A program made the translations under genes and the position numbers. This document shows, one piece after another, positions 22,955 through 34,800 of a stretch of DNA of 64,000 bases (its first letter is position 1; each line of letters starts with the position of its first letter). The stretch is taken from contig OZ024792.1 of NCBI GenBank assembly GCA_964017065.1, forward strand, positions 4,211,754-4,275,753. The letters run 5' to 3'. The DNA comes from Haliclona indistincta. Lineage: Eukaryota; Porifera; Demospongiae; Haplosclerida; Chalinidae. The notes below the pieces were generated by a model. The model was not told the DNA's origin. It made no database searches and saw only the letters and a list, made by a program, of their open reading frames with translations.

Positions 22955-24156
22955 TTACAAAATTTGATGTTTTCTGATAAGGCTCACCAGCTCCGTGTGA
23001 CCAAGATGGTGCTTCTCTTCATTAAGAGCTTTAAAGAACAGTGAATAAGGAGAGGATCCTTTGGTGGGCAAGACTTCATACAGAAAATAGTGTGATTTTC
23101 GGCTCGATACCAAAGAACAAGGAGTTAAAAGATTTGTTCGTGATTCACTATCAAGGAGTCCGTATTTCTCAAGATAGATTGCAAGTTCGTTCCAGTTGAT
23201 CCATTGCGAAAACTTGTCCGAGTGTTGTTTGATAGCATATAGTATAGCTTGTTCTGTAAAACAATTATGGTAGAAATATGGTATAATAACTAGATGATAG
23301 TTTACCTGTTGGAGTCGAGTTATCTTCAGCACTTTTAATCCAAAGTTCAGTAGGACTTTCAGTTTGACTTTCTCGATGAACCATGTTCCTTCCATTTGGT
23401 GAAAACGATGGTTCAGCCGGTTCCATTCTGCTGTTATCAAAAAACCATTCAAATCGCCGAAAAGTCATAAAGACAAAAATTACCTTGCTGAAGGTGAAGG
23501 TGATGGTGAAGGAGAGTATATACCAGTCATGTGTGTCTTTTCTTCATATTTCTCATTCTATAATAAATTCAGTTGCTAGTACAAAAGTTACCAGTGATTC
23601 TTACTTCAGCTAGCACAAAAAGCGGTTCATTTGAACTCCCGCTAGTTCCTGTAAATGACAATGCCTTCTTCCACCTGGCTCTTCCGCTCTTTGATGGTAT
23701 TTTATGTCTAAGATCTGCTGCCGGGAGTGATCTCGATCGGAGAATTACGGTGCTATCATCACAATCGTCAGCAGGCAGTAGCGTGGAGCTATCATGCTCA
23801 TCACTGGTATTGGTAGCTACACTGTGTCTCTGAGCCATTGTGTTGCCATCAGCTGTTGTAATACTATTAATAATGCTTTATAGTGACTACAAGCAATGAT
23901 AATCAATAGATCTTTACCCAGTAGTGAATATGACTTCTTCCTCTTTGACTTTCTCCATTTCCTTCCAATTACAAACTGCCCCCTGTGTATCCAGAATTTG
24001 AATCATTGAGTTACTATCCCCACTTGAGCTCAGACGGTCACAGTATATTCCAGAGTCAGAAGATCTTGTGCTTCTAAACGAGGAACTGCTCACTCCCTTG
24101 GACATACCATCATGGCTGTGTTCAGGAGAGCTATCCTGTTGCACCAGATGCGTCAT
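22955..24156 (-). CDS. CARD-domain protein with long Ser-rich N-terminus
   Basis: Five coding exons, roughly 24156-23918, 23863-23605, 23557-23485, 23449-23296 and 23263-22955. Phases agree, but exon 3 edges may be off by a base. The N-terminal about 240 residues are low-complexity and Ser-rich (HDGMSKGVSSSSFRSTRSSDSG; SPSPSPSPS). The last exon encodes a six-helix death-fold domain read as CARD from WNELAIYLEKYGLLDSES, VSSRKSHYFLYEVLPTKG and YSLFFKALNEEKHHLGHTEL, close to the CARD consensus (L..LP.KG...F..FL.AL). CARDs mediate homotypic assembly in inflammatory and apoptotic signalling. The stop is followed within about 17 bp by a minus-strand AATAAA. A spliced 5' UTR exon ends at 24868. Tail-to-tail with the MACPF-ApeC gene. 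A death domain or DED is the main alternative. Confidence 0.75.
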
Positions 24157-24867
24157 TATATTCTACAATTACTGAAAATGAAATAAAAATCAGTTATCAT
24201 TCAGTGCTCACATGCAACAGGGACCTCTGTATACACAACATTATACTGTACCAGTTTAGTATAGTATTTGGGACAATCTCATAATTGCTTCATTGTTGAC
24301 CTAGGCATGAACTGTGTACTTTATGAGCTAAATAAACAATTGCTCATGTCATACAATCATGTGATGAGCCCTACAAAACTACATGTTTAACTGTATGTAT
24401 AGGAAATGAATTTACTCCATAGCCTCATTCATAACTCAGGGATTGAACCAGGAAATGCTAACCAACATTCCTAACCAAAAAGGAAATCTAGCTTTTATTA
24501 GCTCAGCTACTGTGATATGCATACCAAAAGTACTATATACATTTACGCAAGTATGTATGCTTACAATGCAGAGTAGTGAAAGGGTATTACCCTAACATGC
24601 AGTTGTCACAGCAGCTGATAGTGATGTAAAGTGATGCAAAATTATTGTTGATTTTATACAACAATTTTGTTGCTAGATCACTGAGATCGCTGACTAACAG
24701 CATAGAAGATAGCATACCAATACTCAAGAGCACTAATGAAATTACCCCCGCACCCGGGGTTTGAACAGCTGAGATTACATGAGATCACTCAGCAGACTAT
24801 TACGCAAGGACTAACATGTATACGATTAGTTCCTGTACTAACAATTAAATAGAAAAGAACTGCTTAC

Positions 24868-24900
24868 CTTTCTGGCTATCCGCTTTTTTCCTTACTTTGT
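24868..24900 (-). other. 5' UTR exon of the CARD gene
   Basis: On the minus strand the donor CCAGAAAG|GTAAGCAG sits at 24868/24867 and no ATG frame continues into the next exon. It is best read as the end of a non-coding first exon spliced to the exon holding the ATG at 24156. The upstream edge is unknown. Confidence 0.45.
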
Positions 24901-24929
24901 TTCACTGCACTGCTGACAAGGTTCGTACG

Positions 24930-25060
24930 ATAACGATAAGTCAACTACTTTTTAGGCGGGGCTCGTTATGCGTCACGTGATGTCAAGCGTCACGCCTCCA
25001 AAATTCAAGCGTCACGCCTCTCGTTCTGCGGCCGATCCATGTAAACAGTAGGAGGAGGAA
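24930..25060. promoter_or_regulatory. Bidirectional promoter with three GCGTCACG boxes
   Basis: Lies between the divergent CARD gene and FAM13-like gene. GCGTCACG occurs at 24970-24977, 24987-24994 and 25009-25016; the last two sit in identical 15-mers CAAGCGTCACGCCTC. The first overlaps the E-box GTCACGTGA. The boxes resemble CRE/ATF or USF/MITF sites, which is inference. The stretch is G+C-richer than its surroundings. Confidence 0.6.
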
Positions 25061-25169
25061 GGCTTTTGTCGGTGCATGCACTCTTGTCGAATGTGTAGGC
25101 GTGCTCCACTGCCATTGCAGCAACTGTGAAAGTAACGTGGAAGCAAGGAAAGCGATTCATTTGTCTCAG
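25060..25169 (+). other. 5' UTR exon of the FAM13-like gene (upstream edge uncertain)
   Basis: Donor TCTCAG|GTGAGCC at 25169/25170 with no coding frame reaching the ATG at 25852. The acceptor CGGCGGCAG|GTGGGG at 25827 leads into the ATG exon. The 5' edge given here is a guess. Confidence 0.45.
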
Positions 25170-25851
25170 GTGAGCCTAGTTTGCATTTGAAATTTGAGTG
25201 GAATTTAGCGCCATAATCTGGCACCAGTGTTACGAACTCTCAAAGGGTGCAATAGTGGCACGACACGGTCGAACCTCAGCATCTAGTGAACTTTAGTTAG
25301 TTTTCCAATGCTGTAATAACTGTCCCAATGGTATTCGAGACCGGCATTACAATATCATCGTGGCGGCGCATGGCGAGGCGTTGTTGTGCATTGGTTCATT
25401 CCTGTGGTGATTTGTTGCACCCTGAGCACAGACTAGGAATGATAACAAGACCTCTTTTCATTTGTTGAGCATTATATCATCAATTCACACCACAGAAATT
25501 CAATAATAATGCAAACCAGGTCCATTATTATAATTCAACATAATTATTAGTTCGGAAGGGATGTTTTGTGCAAAAATATGTTTCTCATAACATTCGATTG
25601 ATCAGCTTAGATCATGCGGTGAACTTTGAAATCTGTTTTGTAAAACACTGCATTGAGTATAACATTAGAGTGTGTGTTATTATGAATCTCACTATAGACT
25701 ATATACCACCCATACCCTGTAGTATGTGGACCAGACGTGCTGTGTCAGGTGACTTGCAGGTGCGTGTACGATTGAGAGTATATCTTTCAAGTTTCTGTCA
25801 TTATTTTCATTGTTTTCACGGCGGCAGGTGGGGAGTGGATTTGCCTCCAAA

Positions 25852-28800
25852 ATGAAGAAAGTGTTGAGCTACGGTAGTCCTTTGAAGAGAAGAAGAACTC
25901 TGTCAGCTCCATCTGTTAATGGTCCAGCTGGTTAGTGTAAAATGCCTGTATAGTTAGCAGATTGCTGTCCTAGGACTCACATTTGGTCTGAAGCTGGAAG
26001 ACATATCTTCATCACCCGATGGAGTGCCCCTGATTGTTAGCAAGATCGTACAGCACATTGAGCAGCATGGTAAGTAAGATCTAACCACCTACCTTCCTAT
26101 CACGCTCTGCTGTTGTCAGGTCTAACACAAGAAGGAGTCTATCGTGTCAATGGAAATGCTAGAGTGATTGAGCGGCTCAAGATTGCTTTTGACAAACTCG
26201 GTGATTCTGACATAAAGGACATAGATGCATATGCTGTAGGAGGCCTGCTCAAGCTTTTCTTGGTAAAGATGCAATTGCTCTCATAATCACTAATGTATTA
26301 TGTATCTATCAGCGTGAATTACCTGTGGCGGTTGTACCAGACCCTCTGCTACCCGAGTTTGTCAGACTGCAAGAAAGTACGTGAACAGCATCGCTCTGTA
26401 CTTTACATTGCTCTGTCATTACAGCATATCCTGGTTCACTGACTGCTGATAGTCTGCCATTGTTGAAGACCATCTTGACTAAGCTACCAGCTATTCACTA
26501 CAATCTGCTCAAGTATCTGTCCAGACACCTGATGAAAGTGTCTCAACACTCTGGTTAGCTTGACAAATTCGTTTTACCTCTCACAGCAATTTTTTTGTTC
26601 GTACAGACGAAAACAAGATGACTCCAGTCTCACTCTCTATAGTATTTGGACCAAATGTGTTCAGGTGAGTCAGCATTGTATAGCTGCAGTTCATTCTCTT
26701 GATCCTCGTGCTATAGGTGTGGCGGTGGACTAGCAGGACTGAAAACACAAGGATACACCAACGCTCTGTTCTGTCAGATGATCCATAGCTACTATCAAGT
26801 GTTTGAGGTTTGTATTATACATGCAACAGACAGCACATACTGAAGTATAATGTGTAGTATGCACAGTGAAGTGCATAATTATTAGCATTTTTAACAGATG
26901 TACATGTACATGTTTGTTTACATGCTGTTTGCTGCCTAATTATTGTGCTGATGTCTTAATTGTTGAGTTATGAAGTGCTTGCTAATTGCTTGTTTTTAGG
27001 ATTCCTCCAGTGCTAACAGCAGCATGAGGGATGAGAGAGATGAGGAGAAACCAGTCACTACGCTCACTGAGAAGAGTCCATCGATAGCTACCTTCAGTCG
27101 AGACAGACTACAGGCAAGAGTAAAATAATGTGGAGTAAATAATGTATCATAACATTATTTACTCTTGCTACAGGGAAGGAGAAAGAAGCCTGCTAAGCCT
27201 CGGCCCTACAGTGACTATGTAGCTGAGAAGCACACAAGGGTAAGTTGTATCAATATCACAGACTTGCATTGGATTGTGAAGTCACATTATCTTCTGGGAA
27301 TTCACTGTATTATCAACACTGATAATAGTACTACGTAGGATGACTTTATCAAAAATGTGGTACATGTACATAACTCTTAGTTTTCAAAATGTGATCTGTT
27401 ATAAAAACTTCAAAGTTTCATTGTTTTTCCCCTCTATAGCTTGCCCTGTCAGCAGATGATCTACTCAGCTCCACATTATGGGAGACCTCTACTGCTCATT
27501 CTCAGTCCACATCAGAGGCTGGGAATGAATCCAGTAGCAGTCTACAACAGGAGCCCAGTACAGCCGAGTCACTGAGCACTTCAGCAGTAGAGACCAACAG
27601 AGAAGAGCATGAATCAATGAAGAAGAAATGTAAGACTATAGTAGTAGTATTGTATTTATAATCATAATTCGTTATACAGCACCTTCTTCGGACCAAGTTA
27701 TCCTGAGAGACCCAGCTTCTAGAAGGAGAATGGTTCATGACCAGGAGAAGAGAAAAAGTAGATTGATAACGGCAGAGAGTCTCGAGAATGAGGAGAGTGC
27801 TCAGACATTCCGATCATCATCTCCACACTCTTGGCAAAGCACTAGGTATGTATACATGAGTGTGTGTGTCTGTGGTGTTTGAAATGCATAATTTTCCTAT
27901 AGTCCTGGTACCAGTCCGCCCACTTCTCCCGTACTCACGCCCAGATCATCACAGTACGTAGTGTATAAGGTCCATGTCTGTAATGCACTATCTCTCACTA
28001 CAGAGCCTATTCTAGTCTTATTGGAGACACTATACAACAGTATCTATTTGATCCATCTATATCCACAAATACGAGTTCTCGTCCTCCCACCATCACATCT
28101 ACTTCATCTGCCTCATCTGGAGATGACCATCAGAGGAGCAGCACTGATGCAAGGGAGAGAGACCAAGCTTTAATGGAGGATCAGGTCGCAACTATGGAGT
28201 TCACAGAGGAAGGAGAGCATAGCAAGAAAGCTAATTCCAGAAGAGGGAATTTGAGGACCAAAGGTGCATCTAATACCGATGAAAAGACGATGAATTCATC
28301 AACAGAGACTGGGGACTTCCAAGTCACGAAGGTGGTTGTTTTAAGTGATCAGAAAGGAGGAGAGAGACAAGGAAATCGCAAAGTTTCTGAACTCGCTGGA
28401 ATGTTTGAGCGAAACAAGATGCTTGTGGGCCCGAGCAAAGATGCACAGCAAAAACCACAGAGAGAAGAAAAGAACTTGTCCTCACCAATAAGAGTACCAG
28501 CAGCTGGCAGAACAGACAAGGCGTCTCCTCCTCCAGTAGCCAGCAAGCCAAAGAGGAGACCAACATCACAATCTGAAAATCAAGCTCTCACTTCCGACGT
28601 AGCTGAGTTTGCCTACATCAGTCGGACGTCAGGACAACTCTTTCATGTGAGTTAGCACAGCAATGCTGCACTGATGATTAGTGTATTTTTCTTTAGCCCA
28701 CACTGCAAAGAGTTAGAGGACCCTTGAACAGAATGAAGCCAAGCAGGAGATCACTGATGAGAATGAAGAGAAGCAGACCGGATGACTCCATGATGGTACA

Positions 28801-31478
28801 CTGCACTAGATATACATGCAATAATCAATGCTCTTTTATATCCAGGAATCCATTGGTGACAGTAGAAGTCCAAAGAGTCCGAAGAAAGATCAGAGTCTTG
28901 GATCTCATCGTCACAACTCGTCTCCATCTTCTTCACACAATAGTAACAGTGTTGTAAATGGCTCGACTTCACCTCAAATCACCAAGAATGGTCACAAAAG
29001 AGTTGCTGCAAAATCAGAAAGCAACTCTACACACCTGCTGCCTAGCAAACCAGCTGAACTGAGCTCTGCTCGACTGCTCCCTAAGAGTGACAGTGACAGA
29101 ACTACATGTAATGGAAGGTCGACAGAGCAGCACATCTCTCCAGAGGAGAAACCAAGGAGAGTGGTAGGATGGAGAGAAGGAGAGAAAGAATCTGAGGATG
29201 CAACTGACTCAGGTCCTCATCACCTAGCACAGAGGGCTAAAGGTAACATTGGCTGACTTGTGAGCTTAACACTTATACATTTGACTGTTTATGTAGATTT
29301 AAAAACTCAAATAAGTAGGTTTGAACTCAACTTCAAGGCAAGAACTGGTAGGAAGGTAAGTGTTGAGTATAGCTGCATTTTCATAGCTTGATGTCATCTT
29401 CTCTTGCATAGCCTGAGAGTACAGAGAAGGCTCCTGTGTCTCACCTTATTCTAGAGCTAGCTACTATTGAGAAGCAGCTTAAAAGTGAGATATCACTGCA
29501 GCAGACTGCTGGTCAATGATTTTTTCACAGCTATGGCACAACTTCCACTCAACAAATTAGCTCAAGCTAACTCTCCTTCCTTATCACCCAAGCTTGCCTC
29601 TCAGTCTGAGACAAGATCCAAGAAAACCAGCAGGCAAACAAACGGACACGCTCAGCATGAGCAACCAGAGAGGACAGCTGGTGTGAGAAGACACAAGTCT
29701 CTTCCTGGTCAGGCAAAGCCCTCTAAACCAAGAGTGAGAATGGCTGAGGCTGAATCACGCTTGAATGCTGTCGTGTCAAGAATTATTGCAACTCTTGAAC
29801 AAAAGAGAACCAAAGATGGTCGACCAGACAATCCCTTGGTAAGTGAGTGATGGTACATACATGTGTGTTGCATTATGGTTGTATTGTGTAGTTCATGAGC
29901 ACTGCTCAATTGCAAGATGAGAAACAAGTTGTGCAGAGAGCTCTGCTCAATTTTGAGCACAAGTACGGCCGACCGGTTAGTTAACGTGTAGCAACTGACT
30001 CCTGTGTTACCACGCTTGCGCATCTGCAGCAAGAACGAGCTGAGAAGGAAATAATGAGACCAGTTTATGATCATTATCGCAATGTGAAGACTATACTCCG
30101 AACACACACTACTAGAAGAAATGTGAGCACTGATACACACTATGAGATTCTAATCACTTTATTGCTTGTTTTGAAAACACTAGGGTCTATACCAAAGCAC
30201 CCAGGAAGGTACATTATAATATCATTCATGTTGCATTGATCCATATTATTATACTTACTCTTCCACAAGGTTTGAACACTACCGGCGATACGCTGCCATC
30301 AGTCACTATGCTCAGCTCCAGCCTAGCCCAGTCCGTACCATCCGTAAGCAATCACACATCAATAATATTTTTAGTTGACAAATGAAAAAAGTTTAGTACT
30401 ATGTTTGTTCATGCGATGTTAAGTGTAGTGTGTGGTTTCTCTCGATCAATTCACAGTGCGAATACACTTAGAGTTCGAGCAGGACTGTGGCGGGCATAAT
30501 TTTTGTTATGTTTGGTGTTAGTGTAGCATGGCATGCATACACACTATTGTTGCTATCTAGTGTTGTAGTGTTGTGGTTGTCTACGTGGTAACAATGGTAA
30601 TCTGATTTTACACATGACCAGCCAAATTGCTTACTCAATACTCATCAAACAATAGAGTGCCTGATTGAGGGAATGCTTTGCTGTGCTCTCAAAACAAACT
30701 CTAAAACTATTAATTTTTTCTTATTTTTTTCTCTTCAGAGTTTGCCGACAGTTTCTACCAGGACAAGAGATGTGCATCCTATCGGTTTGGAATTGAGCAA
30801 TTTAGTAAAGCGGAGTCTCCCGCAACCCCCAGTCACTCACTCCACTGCGTCAGCTACTGGGAGAAGTAGGACAAGATCAGACAATCCTACCATGAAGAGA
30901 GATGTGGACTATCCCTCATTGTCGTCTCCTTCAGCAGTGAGAGAGAAGAGCAGAGTAGCGCCACCAGCTAATGAAGAACTAGACCTGACTGTTACTAACC
31001 AGGAACTCCATAAGTCATCACTGTAAGAATAATTAATTTTATTTCACTGCTCATAATTATTTTTCACTATTGTTCTCCTTGACCGGGTTCCATTACTTAT
31101 TATAGGAGTGAATTGCAACAGCATTATGAGAGTGTTTTGGTGAGGAAGAAGCAACTGAGAAGAGTACTAAGAAATTTCGAGATTGCTTTTGAAGAAACCC
31201 ACAAGAGGTAATTATAATCACGTTATCTGTAACCGAGACGTGATAACTGAATTTGGCCGTGTTGTGAAACTTTATTGACGTTTTCTGCTTTCAGAAGTCC
31301 CGACAAAAATGACAAACAGCAAATTTATTCTCAATACATGGATTACAAGGTATTATAATTGAGACTCTATCAATAAAGTAGAATTTTTTTCTTTTTTTCT
31401 CTTGCACAGACTATCAAAAAGAGGCTTCAGTTGATCGAGGCTCTTCTTCAAAAAGATCAGCTCAAAAAAACTGTTTGA
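25852..31478 (+). CDS. FAM13-like RhoGAP protein with coiled-coil C-terminus
   Basis: About 20 exons with short GT-AG introns. ATG 25852 follows a spliced 5' UTR; stop TGA 31476-31478. Exons at 25974, 26120, 26313, 26425 and onward to about 26810 encode a RhoGAP domain. EGVYRVNGN carries the arginine finger, and PVSLSIVFGPNVF matches the conserved helix, so GTPase activation of a Rho-family protein is expected. The middle is long, Ser/Pro/Lys-rich and probably disordered (about 27000-29250). Three C-terminal blocks are typical of FAM13: FELNFKARTGRKPEST at 29320-29410, LLNFEHKYGRP...EKEIMRPVYDHYRNVK at 29940-30090, and IYSQYMDYKTIKKRLQLIEALL at 31310-31460. RhoGAP plus these blocks identifies FAM13A/B-like rather than other RhoGAPs. 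Not every internal exon edge was phase-checked. Confidence 0.85.
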
Positions 31479-31854
31479 CCTGGACAAGAGTTTTAAAAAA
31501 TTAATAGATTAGGAGCACATTATTGCAAGACATTATTAAATTTCACAACAGTATTATTTTTTCACAACAGTATTGTTATTTATTTTCCTCTTCTGAACTT
31601 ATTATACACTCCAAAAATTCATAGTTCAGATAATTAAGACCTTACCGGAGGTAGGCGGATGCTTGCAGACCCCACACTATTTTGTTGCTTCGACTCAAAG
31701 CCGGCTCCGCTGTGGTCACCTCGTGCAGGTGTGTTTGTACATGTCTAGTTCCTCCCAGTTTATAAACACCTGTTGGCGCCAGATTGTTTTAGTTACAAGG
31801 CTGTTGTATATTGCTGTGTTGCAAGTCTACTGCTTTGCCTGCTCATTTATTTCA

Positions 31855-34800
31855 ATGTCGGTCATACTACAGGCCGCCATCCCTTCTTCTGGGCCTCCTT
31901 CATATTCACGCCGACAGACCTCTCACAGAGTCAGCCTTCCTCCCGGCTCTCCTATCACGCAGCGTTCCTTATCCCCTTCTTCCCCTCCTGGAGAGAACAC
32001 AGTTAGCAACCTCAACGAGCAGCGACGACGCAGCAGCTCAGGAGCTAACAGAAAGAGGAGAGCTCTTACCCTGGACATGTCGACTACTGGTAAGCGAGTG
32101 TTTGTATCTGGTGCGTGTGTTGCAGCCTGCAGGCAGGCCAGCTACTTCCTCTTTGTGTTTATTGACACTAGCTGGGCTTGTATTTTTTAGTAGGGCTTGT
32201 GTAGTAATGCCGTATCACATTCTTTTGTCTACAAAGTACTCTACTTGATAAGCTCAGCAACAACAATACTCCATCTGAGCTGCTACCTTTATAGTGCTGC
32301 ATGAAACTAGGAACATTGTACTGGTGTGCTAAAATTAATGCCATCTTGGTCATAAGCTGTATAGATAGCATGCAGTGGTCATGTGTTCTGATTAGTTTTA
32401 GTTTTTTTAGAGGAGTGGCTTGACCTCTTCAAACTCCACTGCTTTATCTGTGCTTTTGGTTGCATCCCATTTTCGTAGGATGATACTTTTACTTAGGTGC
32501 ATATTCAATGTGCACTCTTTTGTGTCTTGTGTTTTGTTGAGTGCAATTCTGCTAGATGGAAACCTGAAAATTTTCTTAATAGCTTACTTGTCGCCCAAGG
32601 TGCATATTTAATGCTGTACTATGTTACGATCATCACTTCTGATTTGCTTATCAATTTCCCACCATTTCTGTTAAATTTCTCAGTCTTGTGATCTCATCAT
32701 TGTGTTGGTTTGCGAAATGGTCATAGATGTGATGAAGACTGCATAAAGTTCCTGTATGACTGCAATGAGATAGTAGCCATGCTGTAGCTAGGCAGGTGTT
32801 GTCCCCATGGGTTAGAACAGGAAGTGATTCTTAGAAGGAAGGAGGATAGGACATCCATGTGTCTGATATTGGTTCATAGTTTGTAATCACGTGTGCTTTG
32901 ACAACACACGTACAGACTCTGCATTTTGTTTGTGTGTAGTCTTTCTAATGGCTGGCTGACTGCATGTATGACCAGGTAGCTACAGTGGGCAACAATAGGA
33001 AGCTTTTTGGTCACACAATACAAACTCCAGAAGCCCGTTGACTACGGCTGGTGATAGTGTTGTGTGAATTAGCATAGTAGTTTATATTGCAGCAGTCTGA
33101 ATGTCTAAATTAGTGGGTAATGGGAAAGTTATTCCGGAAGTGTTTTTGTGTACTTTTTGTGTACCCCCAGGCTTACTTCTTGGTACATGGTCCAGGTTGT
33201 TGCTGACATTATGCTTGCATGATGGTTACATGGGCATTATGATTGTGTTAGTAGCAGCTGAACACTATACCATGTGCTGGGAGGAGATAGAGCTACTTGT
33301 CTCTGAGTCTAGACATGACACACACTCACAATTCTCACAGCTAGCATGTTCGTACATGTGTATCTGATAACAACACTCGGCCTAGCAACCTATCAGAACA
33401 TACAACAACACTCTGAGAACCATACACATTACCTCTAAGATAAGGCCTATGGGGAGTGGTTATCCATCTACTGGCTATGAATGGAGAATCATGGGTGTGT
33501 GCATGTATGTTTACTCACACTAATGTGCTATGGCTGTCTTGTTTCAACTGCGGAATGCTTTTTTCAAAGTGTGTTTACTTGACTATGGACTGTTGTGCAG
33601 CTGTATTTTGTGCCAAGCATTCACTAGTGAGGAAGGTACCAGTATGCTGCTCTACAATCCTGGCTGTCAGTTTGTGTACAGTATCTGACTGCTTGAGGAA
33701 GCTTTGTGGTGTCTAGTGTTCTAGCCTAGTTGCTGTAGTACATCTCTATACTAGGCTCCTAAATTTGCTAAGCATGTACTACATGTTTATTGTCATGGAG
33801 CATGTATGCCTGTATGTTTCATGTCTAGTATTGTCTGCTGTACATGTTGTATGTAAACAATTAATTTTTATACTTGTTAATAAGTGACTGTTTACATGCT
33901 TTTATGCACCAGGTTAGTTATTAGTTATTAGGGGGTGTCAGATAATGAATTCCATAGCTTGAAATGTTTTGGCTGTCACTGGTGAGGTAAAGTAGGGAAT
34001 TTTAGCCACACACTGTGCTTGGTACTGTGTTGCACCTGGGCAGTATGATGACACAGCACTTGCATGATGCTTGAGATTTTGTTTGCAACCTCATCAAAGC
34101 ATCACTTCACAAAAGAAGTCTCAATCTTTATTGAATCGCTTTCAGAGAGCAAGCTATCACAACTCATCACTGGTTCTCATGCTATGATGCACTCTTTGAA
34201 CTTATTGTTGTTTTGTTCATGTCTGTTATAATAATCTTAACTGTACTTATATCAGCATGGGGCGGACTGTTTGTGCCTATAGGGTTCCATTCTAGTATGG
34301 TTGCTATTGGAGATGAAAGTTTTGCACTAGTTGGTATGTGGCTTTGCAGTGGACTTTAAGGTCATTCATGTATTGAAGAGGCTAGCGCTTATACTGAGTG
34401 TTCTGATGTGGGTTAGAGGCTTCCTATCTAACCAGCACTTCTTGATAAATCCATAAAATTATATTTCTGCTGCCTAGACAGCTGTTTCCGCTGGTTTGTT
34501 GTGCAGTTACAGGTGTGCTACAAGTTATAAATTATGACGAATTGTGATGAATTGTGATGTAGATTTGGTAATATTGGTAGCCAGTTGTTTGCGACTGTAT
34601 CTGTTCTTGCATGCATCATAGTTTCCTCCAACAGATGCTGTACATGTACTGTACAGCTTCTTTGACATAATAGTGTATGTATTCATGCTGTGTTCTAAAA
34701 GTCATATTAGGAAGTACTGCAGAGATTATATGACCCCCAGCTAGGGGAAACCTTGTGACATTTGCTTGGTTGTATGCCCTTGTGTTCACATGATGTTGAT

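Noticed and set aside
32420..33716. Short plus-strand ORFs in the docking-protein intron
   Set aside because: No splice sites in matching phase and no recognisable composition.
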